A stretch of DNA of 34,600 bases from Priapulus caudatus (lineage: Eukaryota > Priapulida > Priapulimorpha > Priapulimorphida > Priapulidae), in contig NW_014577757.1 of the NCBI RefSeq assembly GCF_000485595.1, positions 67,095 to 101,694 on the forward strand, written 5' to 3'. Of this stretch, positions 18,721 to 29,700 are shown in pieces (within the stretch, counting starts at the first letter, position 1; each line of letters starts with the position of its first letter). The translations under genes and the position numbers were made by a program. The notes beneath the pieces were generated by a model, which searched no databases, was not told the DNA's origin, and worked only from the letters and a program-made list of their open reading frames with translations.

Positions 18721-19508
18721 ACTTGTTGAAGCACTGAAGACTGACACAACCGGCATTGCTGATGATGAGAAGAGGAGGTCTCAGATCTGGTCAGACAGAT
18801 CAGTACGCGGGGTCGGCTGGCGGTGGCGGAGAGTCTCCGCGGCTGACTCGCCGTCTTACCCCAGGGCAGTTTCACCGTCCTCGAGGATGACCATCCTCGT
18901 GCGTGACGGCCCTGCCCATGTCGTACACGCAGAGCGCCGGCGACGCTATAGACACGGCCGCGCCGGCAAGCGGCCTGCCGTATGTGATTCGAATCTCGAC
19001 CCCCGTGCGACGCCCCGCGCCGACCTACGCGTCGCCGTGACGACGACACTGACACGCGGCGGCCGTCCGAGCCGCGTCGCGTCAGCGGCGATGCGGTGAG
19101 CGCAGCGGGGTTGGCAGAGTGGGCAATGAGGTTCGGAGGTTCGTTCCGCAGCCATGATGCCGCGATCTTGCGGCGACGGGTGAGCAACGTCGCCCTTAGG
19201 CGACGGCGGTTTAGGCTCGCGCGACGAGGTACTGAACGCCGTCTGCGCGTGGAGCGTGAAGGGCGCCGCACCGCGCCGGCGCGCACCAGCGCGCCGTCGT
19301 CGGTTTCGCGGGCCGACGTCGACGCATGCGCGCCACCGACCGCTCGCGTGCCGCTGTGCGTCAGAACGCCAACAACGGCGTCGCGTCGTTTGCGTCTTTC
19401 TCGCTCGCTTCTTTGTCCGCGGCTGCCTTCGCTGTCTTCACTCGGTCACTTTTCCATGCGTTGCGGCATCGACTTCGAAATTCTCGGGGTCGAGTGGCGC
19501 AGCCGTTT
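18720..19508 (-). pseudogene. Inverted, frameshifted copy of the MOCS1 MoaC exon
   Basis: Read on the minus strand, it follows the plus-strand sequence from about 16484 to past the MoaC stop. It starts at the N gap with a CTGCGCCACTCGACCCCGAG-like stretch and runs through the linker and the MoaC domain. Pieces of MoaC appear in different frames: one frame shows fragments of the AAKRT/LCHPL part, another the text just after the stop ([10 protein letters not shown]). Indels every few codons prevent any working product. Substitutions look far fewer than indels, which argues for poor consensus sequence. The copy is cut by the N gap at 19509. Confidence 0.85.
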
Positions 19509-19533
19509 NNNNNNNNNNNNNNNNNNNNNNNNN
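19509..19533. other. 25-base assembly gap (N run)
   Basis: Twenty-five consecutive N bases abut the inverted MoaC copy, so the join between 19508 and 19534 is not proven by sequence. Confidence 0.99.
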
Positions 19534-19544
19534 TGTTCACAAAA

Positions 19545-19945
19545 AATAGTTCACGATTGATTTTTCATAACTGTGGAGAAAGCAAACGTTATGTACAAAT
19601 ATTGGTATATGAAATTCCAAATAGCTGCAATAAAAGAAACTGTATTTCTGCACGATTCTGAAAACAATTCTTGCACTGCCACATTGCCGTGGGGCAGGAG
19701 TATGATAACCTCTGGTAACCTCTGATCAGCTAAGGTGGTACCACCTATGCAATGGCTAACAGATGGCGGCATACTATATGTATGAAACTAATTGACTCGC
19801 CTCCCCCGCTGCCCCCCCGGCAACCCCAATAGATCCAAGCAATTTAGTCTTCAGGAAGGACAACTGCAATTAGAAACGTTCCGTTTATATTAAAGCCAAT
19901 GGATAGGCCTATATGCTTAATTCACAAATATTGCTATAGGCGACA
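19545..19945 (+). repeat. Left arm of a second inverted repeat
   Basis: It matches the reverse complement of about 21000-21310. Shared blocks are GAGAAAGCAAAC, ATGATAACCTCTGGTAACCT, ATCAGCTAA(A)GGTGGTA, GGCAACCCCAAT and ATGGATAGGCCTATATGCTT. Small indels separate the arms. The spacer (19946-20999) holds noisy repeat copy 2 and minisatellite array 3. Confidence 0.8.
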
Positions 19946-20029
19946 CCTCACTTCATCATTATACCTCTGTATCCCTGATTACCGCATATACTCGCGTCAC
20001 ATAACGCAACCATTTGGCTCAGATTTTAA

Positions 20030-20300
20030 CCCCTGTAATTGCTCTGCGGTTTATTAGAGTGCGCCTACCGTGAGGAGGAATTAACATAGGCGCAATACGT
20101 GTTACCCAACCTTCAAAGCTTGAGGATGCTTCGGGGCTTAATGAGGGGGGCGCGCGGCGGTCTATTACAGCGCGCTCATATACGGCTACTGATTCCTTTT
20201 ATCAATTGAATAGTGAAACCCAAAATACTCAACCCAATGTACAGGGTATGGCGCTGTGATTACTATACACACAGCGCTCAATGCTTACGTCTTGTCACTC
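20030..20300 (+). repeat. Noisy direct repeat, copy 2
   Basis: This is the partner of 17985-18300, in the same orientation and again followed by an inverted minisatellite array. Confidence 0.65.
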
Positions 20301-20439
20301 AGACAAGCATCAAGTTCGCCACGTACGACGAGACGGGTGCGCATGGACACGATGCGAAATTTAGAAGTCATATACGCGGTGTTGCATGAAAAGAAGTTTT
20401 ACGATCTGATGCCGAACAGCTCAACTGAGCGCAGTAGAG

Positions 20440-20920
20440 GCTCAGACCTGGTCACTCGTTGACGCAGTGTGACTGATTATGTGCTCGCATGTGGCAGACT
20501 GCGTCATACTCGTTTAGACGCAGTGCTGGAGCTGTTATTTCGTAGCCTGATTCGTGCGAAGGACCTGGTCATATCGTTGACGCAGTCGCGACTGATTATG
20601 TCGTGTGATCGTGGCAGACCCTGTGCATATTCGTTTGACGCGTGCGACTGATTAGTGTGACCTGGAATCGTGGCCAGACCTGCGTAATATCTGTTGACGC
20701 AGTGCGACTTGTTATTCGTGTGATCCGATGGCAACCCTGGTGGCTCAGATCTCCGTTGAGCAGTGCGCATCCTGATCTATTCGTAGTGATCGTGGCCCAA
20801 GACGTCTGGTCATATCCATTGGACGCAAGTGCGCAGCTATTTATTCGTGTTGATCGTGGCTGAGTTACCTGAGTCCATATCGTTGCACGCAGTGCGAGCC
20901 TGATGTATTGTGTCAAATTG
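20440..20920 (-). repeat. 54-bp minisatellite, array 3 (inverted)
   Basis: About nine imperfect units carry GACCTGGTCAT, ATCGTTGACGCAGT and GACTGATTAT text. Unit length wanders by several bases, so the open frames here are meaningless. The array ends at a C-run near 20940. Confidence 0.75.
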
Positions 20921-20999
20921 CCAACATTGAAAAACGAACCCCCCCCCCCAATAGAAAGCTGGCTACGGGCCTGTATACGGTACATAAAGTTTATAAATG

Positions 21000-21310
21000 A
21001 TCAAGTATTGCTATAAATATTTGTGATTAAGCATATAGGCCTATCCATTGTGCCTTTAATATAACTGAACGGTGTTCTAATTTGCAGTTTCCTTCCTGTA
21101 TAGACTAATTTGCTTGGTTTGATTGGGGTTGCCTTCAATTGTGTTATATATATATGCTCATTGCTTAGCCATTGCCATAGGTTACCACCTTTAGCTGATG
21201 AGAGGTTACCAGAGGTTATCATATTTAGGGAATTTACATTACCAATATTCTTGTAGCATATGTTTGCTTTTTCTCACAGTATGAAAATCAAATTCGTGTA
21301 ACTGTTTTTT
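21000..21310 (-). repeat. Right arm of the second inverted repeat
   Basis: It is the reverse complement of 19545-19945 over most of its length. It lacks about 30 bases present in the left arm around ATTGCCGTGGGGCAGG, so the arms are not identical. Confidence 0.8.
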
Positions 21311-21388
21311 TTGTGAGAGCATATAATGCACTGTAGTATGTGCATACACATGTACATACACATTGTAAAAACTATACTATGGTTATGC

Positions 21389-21698
21389 AAAGTGCGAAAT
21401 TAACGGGAGTCCGGAGTCAAATACTCCCAGATTTACTGTCAGACTCCCTGATTTGACGTATGCAGGAGTCCGCGTGACTCCCTAAAAATTCTGCCATACT
21501 ACCTAGTTCGTTCCAGAGCACGACCTCGTGGAAATACCATATTTTTTCAGCTAATATCCAAAGAAAATTTGACAGACGTGCAACCGCATGATAAGCACAT
21601 GCGTTATTGTTAATATCTTTAATTTTGAACCTCACACTGCAGACCTCTCTCTTTTTTAGTTTGTTTTTTCCCGTGTTCAAAAGTTAATTTCTACCCCT
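21389..21698. mobile_element. hAT-like MITE, family A, complete copy 2
   Basis: The ends AAAGTGCGAAATTAAC and GTTAATTTCTACCCCT are imperfect inverted repeats of a CAGGGTGCGAAATTAAC consensus. GGTTATGC flanks both sides (21381-21388 and 21699-21706), an exact 8-bp target duplication. The 310-bp interior matches 1-383 in the same orientation. There is no coding content. Confidence 0.85.
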
Positions 21699-21706
21699 GG
21701 TTATGC

Positions 21707-22137
21707 TTTACAGTACAAGATCATGGCGATATTGGACTAGATCAATATAATGTAAGTTGTGATGTTTTTTATTTGAATTCATTTGAATGTATTTCTTGCA
21801 TATTTTGTTATGATCGGTGTGAAATTAGTTGTGAATATTTCTCGAGTTTTATTAAGAAAGCTTAAAATTATGCATAATAAATTAGAAGTGATGGTAATTA
21901 ACATATTTTAAATATAATCTGGAGCAAATAAAAACGCATTGTGTTTATTCACTCCTGATCATATGTTTTATATAAGTATATTGAGATCTTTTGTAAATGA
22001 CAAGGTCTATCAATCAAGGAATGAATTGCTCAATAAAAGGAAGTTTGATTATTTGATATAAATAGAATATAAGGGTTTCTGAAATTATGACTACGTTAGA
22101 ATTACATTTTCCATTTAGGGTGCTCTAGTACAAGTCC
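21707..22137. other. AT-rich interval, no feature recognised
   Basis: This interval lies between a complete MITE and the duplicated MOCS1 segment. The last exons of CFAP70 would be expected on the minus strand in this direction, but I find no matching coding text. Confidence 0.5.
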
Positions 22138-22414
22138 ATTTTTAGCTCATCTGACGAAGTCAGATGCAGCTTGTAGAATACTGACTACTTGCGGGTTGCT
22201 GAGTAACCGAGTTGACGATCAGCGCCGCTAGCGGCAGGTGCACGCATAGCCGGTGTCTCATTATACAATACTACTAAAATAGTTGCAACTTTACAAAAGT
22301 AAAATTAACGTGAAGCATAATGTTAAAAATTGTTACAAAAGATCCTCACTGGATTACGCTTATCGCATTGTATTACTATTATTGTTGTATGATAACAACC
22401 TGTTATTCTTGTAG

Positions 22415-22470
22415 GTATGTTCAACCTAGCAAGTATGAAGAATCGGCCGATGATACTTATTGGTGGGTGA
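22415..22470 (+). CDS. MOCS1: MOCS1 Gly-Gly terminal exon, intact copy (displaced)
   Basis: After acceptor TTATTCTTGTAG, two bases complete a Gly codon from exon 7 phase 1. The exon then reads MFNLASMKNRPMILIGG and TGA. This is the typical end of MoaA and of human MOCS1A, where the Gly-Gly tail enters the active site. It lies 5.3 kb downstream of the MoaC exon, on the wrong side for ordinary splicing of this gene. No other MOCS1 exon is near it. It is either a recent duplication or a sign that the order of this region is wrong. Confidence 0.85.
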
Positions 22471-23086
22471 CTCCGATGTAGCTCAAGTATGTAATAACAT
22501 TCAGCATATACCTTTAGTGGGAACGATACCCTTATTAAAATATCATGTTAAAATCCAGAGCATATTGATGCCAAAATGCTCATGGCAAGGCTTCGTCTTT
22601 GCGCCGTTAAAGCTATCTTGATTATCTATAGCAGACTGTCATTATATTTGATGTCAGGCGATTTTATATATATCCGAAGTTGCTTAATGTAAATTGTAAT
22701 CGTGGTGCAATTTGACGGTTAGTTAAAAAAAAATTGGGGTCGTCTCCTCAACATGATCAAGACAGTCAAAATTACATCTCTATACTGTGGTTATGGTTGT
22801 GTTGGTGTTTCTGCACTTAATTTCGTAAGGGGATGTTCCAGTCACCACCAGGGGCCGGTATATGGTGCATGGTGAAAAACTGATAATTGGAGGTACTGGT
22901 CCAGCAGGAACAGTGCCTCTGAGGAAGCACTGGTCCTGGTCAGTAGGCACTGGTCCAGGATTTCTGTCGTAGCAAAGTGAATGACTCGGGTGTGGGGACG
23001 TTTTTATATGGGGGGGATGGTGCAATTTGGTGATGTGCATTCTAAGGTATTCTTAAATATTATATTTTTTACTCGTTTTGATACAC

Positions 23087-23204
23087 CAGGGTTCTCCAAG
23101 CTTTTTCATTATAGCATGGCGGGTGCTGCCTTTACGGTCCTAATTGCAAATCGCCGAAGGCGGTTCGCGTGCTAGGGTGGTCCGGGGGCTATGATATTTA
23201 GACA
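23087..23204. mobile_element. MITE, family D, copy 2 (right part lost)
   Basis: CAGGGTTCTCCAAGCTTTTT begins the element after TACAC (23082-23086). It matches 28600-28789 up to TATGATATTTAGA, then stops where the AGCTCATCTGAC element begins. Confidence 0.8.
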
Positions 23205-23205
23205 T

Positions 23206-23492
23206 TTCCTCCCTATACCTTAAGTTAAGGAGTGAATGTTCCCCCTTCTTTTACATCTCTTGACCTTTGACCTCTGACCCCCAGCTTCGACATCCCAACT
23301 CGTTTTGACGATCCCCCCCAACGACCCGAATATCGTGACCGTACGTCGAGCGGTTAAGATTTGTGCCCAACTGTTGACGGACGGACGCACGCACGCACGG
23401 ACGACCGGACGCACGGACGACCGGAGGACCGGACGGACGGACGATCATGCGATTCTACAAGCTGCATCTGACTACGTCAGATGAGCTAAAAA
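23206..23492 (-). repeat. AGCTCATCTGAC dispersed repeat, 5' half, minus strand
   Basis: Read on minus it begins TTTTTAGCTCATCTGACG(T), then CAGATGCAGCTTGTAGAAT, then GTCCGTCC blocks and a GGTCAGAGGTCAAAGGTCAA stretch. It ends near the CCTTAACTTAAGGTATAG text found also at 13740. The second half of the 13505-14090 copy is absent. Confidence 0.75.
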
Positions 23493-23675
23493 TAGACATC
23501 AGAAGCAAGCAGATTCTGATTCTATTTGGTCACAATCATGCCAGTGCATAAAAATACAAACGCAGAAATATTGTAGAAATGGTTGAATTTTAGTAATAAG
23601 GAACGTGTCATATGTATGCGTTAGTAGCTATAGTTTCTATCACTTAATTATTAATGGAAGGATCAGGATATTTAC

Positions 23676-23765
23676 CCGGTAGCAAGCTTTCCCCACTCCA
23701 AGCCAAGAATAGCATGATGGTGAACTCTTACACGCTAATAGATACGTGTGTTTTGCTGATTCAAA
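23676..23765 (-). CDS. CFAP70: CFAP70 exon (last one found)
   Basis: It is 30 codons between acceptor TTGTTATTTCAG and donor [27 protein letters not shown] and [10 protein letters not shown], matching human YEKAKKTYMQACKRSPSC and WLGLGIACYR. Phase 0 out, so further exons must follow. Confidence 0.94.
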
Positions 23766-26700
23766 CTGAAATAACAACAACATTACAGTTCAGCATGGCT
23801 GGTGTTCTACACTCTGGCATGGTGGCTCTCCCTGTCGTTCTCTCTCTCCCTCCGTGCCTCCCCCTCCCCCTCTCTCTCTCTTTCTGTCTACCCCCTCCCT
23901 CCCTCTTTCTGTCATCCTCTCCCACCTCTCTTCACATCTCTGAATCTTATATGTACTGCAATTAAGACGAATTTACCTGTTGTGCACGACCCAGCTCATG
24001 CACTCTTATATGACCAAGTACCTTGTTCATTGATAAGCAGATGTCTCCTAATTTCATGTAGACGGCATGCAGGTAATGGGAATCTGCGGTGGCTTGTGCA
24101 GCAAAGGACAGTGCTCGTTCATAATTCTCTATGGCCTTTGCCATGTCGCCTAACTTCTGCTTGATGTGACCAACCAATGCCCAGAGCTCGGCATTCTGGT
24201 CATAACAACAAGTCGATTAATATGGCATATGAGCGCCATCATTTCCATTACAATAGCATAAGAAATAATGTACACATAACCTGCTTCACCTTTGTGAATC
24301 AGGGGTTCAAAACCAGTCTTCAGATTAGATGAGATTGCAGTACATCATCTAGATATTATGTAAATCTAAAACAACAACCTTTGACTGTTTAAAAGCCAGT
24401 TTCACACTCAGTTGCAGAATAACCTGATAGTTTCGCGTTAATATTTCCTTCCTGTCTTGATTCAATCACAGCCCACACAGTCATCATACTGTCTATCCAT
24501 CATGGTCAAGTTGTGATCCCAGAGTCAATATGCTATTCAAGTATTATTCCATACCTGAAATTCCTGCTCCAGCGCAGATTGAACAACACTCTCAGCCTCC
24601 TTGTAATTGCCTTTCATATAATACAACTTGGCAAGTAGCTTCAGATAGTCGGACGAGTGTCCTAAGTTGCCAGCAACTACCATCTTTGCTAGAGCTCTCT
24701 CTGCAAACTACATCCATTTAAAAATCAAGTAAGTGATAATATCAATGAGCATCCAAATAGAGGAGAGCTTAATGCCAATTTTTTGTGTTTTTTTATATAA
24801 TAAGTGAAACCAGACGTAGGCACAAATATTTCAACACTACCTAATTTGTAATACAAACATGACTATAGAGTATAGACGTAACTACATGTTATACACATAA
24901 ATATAATTTTACTAAGCACACTCACGGGTAGAACATTAGCATCCAGTAAGAAGTGGGCAGCTTCTAAGAAGATACTCGTCTCTGGTTGTGCAGGCATTGG
25001 CAATGCCTTCTTATCAGGTTGGAGATCTGGGCTATCTGCTCCTAAAATAGCCAATATTTACGTATGTTAATAATTGGTTTCACATACTTGACACTAGACT
25101 TCAGGATGAGTGAAACTAGTATTCTTATGAAGTAGCGCACATGGAAATTTAATAGATTGCTATGACCAAACCTGCTTAATTTTCTATGGAAACATGATCT
25201 GGTCATTTGCAACATGTTTGACCTAATCTCTATAATAACGTATGCACAAGAAATGCTACTTGTCCAGTTACTAGGATCTACTGCTGAAATGTATTGGAAT
25301 ACAGATTAATAGATTGCAATTGGTAGGGTTTCCTTCTTTTAGCTGGGAGCTGTTACCTCTACAGTCTATACACACTTAACGTGTTCTAAGCCAGATTTCT
25401 TTATACAATTATACCTTCAACTATGGTAGATACACTGTCCTTGGAAGGCTGAGAGGATAATTTGTCCGGAGTATCATTGCGCGTGCCATTGCTAAGTGCA
25501 TGTCGACAATCTGAGGTGAGCCGGTTTGCTTCACTGTACGCTCTCTCAAATCCAATGTCATTACCGATGCTTTCATGATACAGTCCTGCAGTCACACAGC
25601 GACCAACCCTTCACTACACAGTAATCGATAGATACCTAGTGCACATAGGTAATCAATTTGTCACCTTTATAACAAATACCATTTTCTGTTTTGATTCTAT
25701 TCACTGATATGTTAAAACAAAGTGAAAAACGTACCGAGAATGGTCCAGGCTAGTACGTTTTGAGGGTCTACAGATATTGCCAGTTCAAAGAACCTTTCTG
25801 CAGCTTGATACTTTTCTTGCATAGCATGTACCAAGCCAGTTAGAAGTAAGCTGCAGAGAATTTAAAATACACGTCATGATTAATGAATTTGTGATCCAAC
25901 ACCCCAGCAAGTCTCGAACTGATATGCAGTTACATTGCATAAACTTGATGCAGGGTATACACAAACTGCAGCTACAGATTTAGATACCGCATTAATAAAA
26001 ACCTTTCTGTACTTTGCTGATGCACTGTGACATTTACATTCAAATGCTCTGGGGGTAAGAGTAACAGAAAAACAGATAGAAGCCGGCACCTTGGAACATT
26101 GCTTTGATTGATTTGCAAGCATTCCTTGAAGCATTCTTCAGCCTGTGAATGCAAAAAATTTATACATGTATGTCTAAACATTTTTAGAGGGTTTTATCTT
26201 CCGAAAGATACTCGACGTTTAGGTTGATGTGTTGATCATATAAGGCAGCCTCAAACTGAGTGAATCACTGACCTTTGTCATATCACCAGCTAAAAGCCAG
26301 AAACTTCCATAGTTCAGCCAGCTTCCTATGTTCGTTTTGTCTCGAGCAATAATCTGTAATGAACATAAAGACATCAGTGATTATCTATCTACTATTAAAC
26401 CTTCGAAAAATATTACAATTGGTCTGCTGTTGAAATCGTATTGCCACACTGTTTCAAGCTGAATATTGTGTAAAATGAAGAGGCTGGCCACTAAATTCAC
26501 TCGCCCACCTCAAGGTAATACGTTCCTGCTGCTTCCATATTATTCAACGACTCTGCCTCCTTTGCAAAGTGACGCAGCTGTAGGATGGTGCTCGTGAACT
26601 GGGGAACTGGTGCCGCCTCACTTTCTGGCCCGACGACACTGTTAAGGGCATTGTGCATTCGATCCACTAAGTACACGTATAGGTCGCTGAGGAAATTCTG

Positions 26701-29700
26701 GAAAGAGTCAGAACTTTGAATCAATTACCTGAATTTTCACGCAGTACAATTAAAATACAACCTATCATCTATAGTGATTTTCTTGACCCGACTGTCACAT
26801 TGGCTGCTGACAACAATTCCGGCCCTATAGTTATAACACACACGTGTAGAATATTCTCTCTATATATATATCTAATTTTATATATATATATATATAGATC
26901 ACTAGTAGATATATTCCATATGCACACGTTAATGGTGTTACTTTTGGTGCCCCTTAATTTTCTATAAAAGTAAGAAATATATGTCACCACTTCTCCCACA
27001 GCAGGAGATTACCTGCATCTCTGCTTTGTCCTTGAAGATTGACACCCTGAAGTACTTCTCCCTCACTATGTTCACTATGACGTACTTGAGCCGCTCTTTG
27101 AAGGTGAAGTACTTTCCGCTGGCGTTTAGCTCGTGCATCAGCTTCAGCCTTCTGTAACGCAGATTTCTATAGTATGTTCCGATTATTATAAATGTAAAAA
27201 TGTGATATGCTAGACATAAAAATGTTAAATTGCAAATTCGAGCATTTCAATTTAGTGAAAAAAATTGTACCTCTGTCCAGTAGAATCCCCACTTTCATTG
27301 TCAATCTTTCTGCAAGTAAGATCAATTATAATTTATAACCTATAAAACTTTACGCAGTATAAAATATTTGTTTGTAGATGCATACGTGTGCATGTGTGTC
27401 AAACTATTATTTAAAAGTTTATATAAAAATTAATTATGAACATCTTGGTAATTTAAATATATTATTAACATAAAAATGACGTGTTAGCTCTGATTTATGT
27501 GATCGCAGATTCACCAGATACACCATATATAGTTATTGTTGGTTTACAAATGAAGCAGCTTATATACTCACCCAATCTCATCAAGTACAATTGTTGCAAC
27601 CTTGATAATCTCGGCTTGATATGCAGAAACTGCCTACAACGAAACGAATAAACAGGACAGGTGTGGTACATTTATGCATATCTACTTATGTATAAAAATT
27701 ATATCTTTTATGCAAATCATACTAACTTTATAAACGAATAAACTAGTTTATTTGATAATATTCAAGTTCTTTTATAAGAGTAAAATTTATTTACATAAGA
27801 TAATTGTATAAATTGGCTTTACCTTCTCAGCACCGTTTTGAACTTTTGGAAATGGTGATCGTGGTTTGATGTAATCGGATACGCTAATAAAAATGAATTA
27901 ATACACTATTATAATGTCATATAAGGTTGGGAGTTATGAAAATTACATAATTTTATAATATAATCTTATATATATTTATATGTTTTTTTAAATTACAGTT
28001 CATACCTTTCTGATAGTTCCTCAACAGTACTCTTTGGCACCAGTGATCTTTCTAACGAAAACTCCATCACGACATATGCATTTGCATCTTCAAACTCCTT
28101 GCCTGCCACCTGATTACTTAATGTTGCATCCTCCTCTGGTACTGGAATTTCCATCTTGGAAGCCTAAGGAAATACACGTGGAATGTGGAAGTGCACGTGA
28201 GCAAAGATTCATTTTAAGTTTTAATTAAAAACACCATATAAAATGCAGCAGCGATGAACATTTTACAAATTTGATATGCAACAGCTAGAAACATATATAG
28301 GGATGACACTGTGATTTGCCAGTGAATATACAGCACAATTTCAATAGGCTTTCAAGTATAGTTTCTTACCCCTCGTTTGGCATCTTTACCTAGTTTCTTT
28401 GGGTTAATTGTGGAGCTACTGTTTTTCATTTCGTCTGACATCCCATGACCAATAGCCTATAGGGTTACAATAGAAATAGATACAAGACCTAAACAGTTGT
28501 GTTATGCTCTGGTTCATGTTACAATACAAAAACCCTTGCAAATTGGTGTAGCGTTCCAATGTTTAGTTTACTTAATAAATATCTCCTACTTAATAACACC
28601 AGGGTTCTCCAAGCTTTTTCATTATAGCATGGCAGGTGCTGCCTTTACGGTCCTAGTTGCAAATCGCCGAAGGCGGTTTGCACGCTAGGGGGGTCCGGGG
28701 GCTATGATATTTAGAGTGGCGGGTGCATTTTAGGATGGCGGGGCTCGACGATATAGCCTGGCGCGTATAAGTGCTCTTGGAGAACCCTGAACACCGCTAT
28801 GTACTTCTGCATAACTGTCAAAACCAATGCAATACGTGAACATGCAACTTGATATGATGTGACTTACGGGCATAGCAAGTGGTGCACGCTTGGTCTTTTC
28901 ACAGCAGGCAGATTCACTGTAAGGATGTATCCTGAACGCCCCTCTAACTTTGTTTACTATGAATAAACAAAGGTCATACTAGTTGTCAGAATTCACAATG
29001 GGATATTTCATACTATGGGTTCTTTTAAGACCAGTGCAAAATTTGCTTGCCACAATACACTATCCATAATAAATTCTGTCATAATGTGTTTAATACAATG
29101 GCAATGAATTATCCAACTCGTAATAATATCAAAAAAGCATTTATTTGCCATCAATTCTTAACCATATGGTATAATCACGTGTGATATGCTTCATTAATAC
29201 TAAGACATTGTCACAAATCATACCGCCAGGATATAGAAGAGGTGAAAGGTTCACGTAGATTAGTCCATGATACATACTTTGATCTTCATTCTCCTTGAAA
29301 AGAAAAAATATATTTGAGCTTCTGAGAATTCAAGTTGGCTGGTTTATAAATATATATATAAACCAGCATGTGGATTGTTGAGTGCACAATGTATAAGAAT
29401 GAAATTGCATATTATCAGAAGTATTTGTGACATTGTGTGAATTGCACATTACATCCCAAGCGTCATTCAAATTAAAATCCAGATGAGACGGGATACTAGA
29501 GAAGCGTTGCCGAAAGGAGGTATTAATCCGAAGCGCTAAGCGCAGATCTTGAGCGCAGTTCCGCGGCCAGGCGCACGCGACCGCGGGAACGTCTTACGAC
29601 AGTATGCAGCGCTGGCAGCTATGGATCCGTGCGCTGAATGCATTGGCCGGCGCACGGATCCATAGCTGCCAGCGAACAGTCCGCAATTTTAGTGGAGGAC

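Larger units (their letters stand above)
22138..23204 (+). repeat. 1-kb duplicated MOCS1 segment, copy 2, with AGCTCATCTGAC head
   Basis: A 40-bp AGCTCATCTGAC-type head (22138-22178) is followed from 22180 by the duplicate of 12143-13200. It ends inside the family D MITE at about 23204, where a minus-strand AGCTCATCTGAC element starts. The duplicated segment is therefore bracketed by inverted AGCTCATCTGAC sequences. Confidence 0.8.

Noticed and set aside
18492-19286. 264-codon minus-strand open frame as a new gene
   Set aside because: It is a frameshifted copy of the MoaC exon plus the minisatellite; motif fragments jump between frames.
17099-20920. Regularly repeated 54-bp units as a CRISPR array
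   Set aside because: Units are contiguous with no constant-repeat and variable-spacer pattern, and the genome is animal.
23654-24164. Plus-strand frames of 103-120 codons
   Set aside because: They run antisense to two CFAP70 exons and through the CT-rich tract.
25880-26181. Extension of the CFAP70 exon at 26090 leftward (longer minus-strand frame)
   Set aside because: Reading past 26090 loses family similarity, while splicing to 25850 restores a perfect TPR match in phase.
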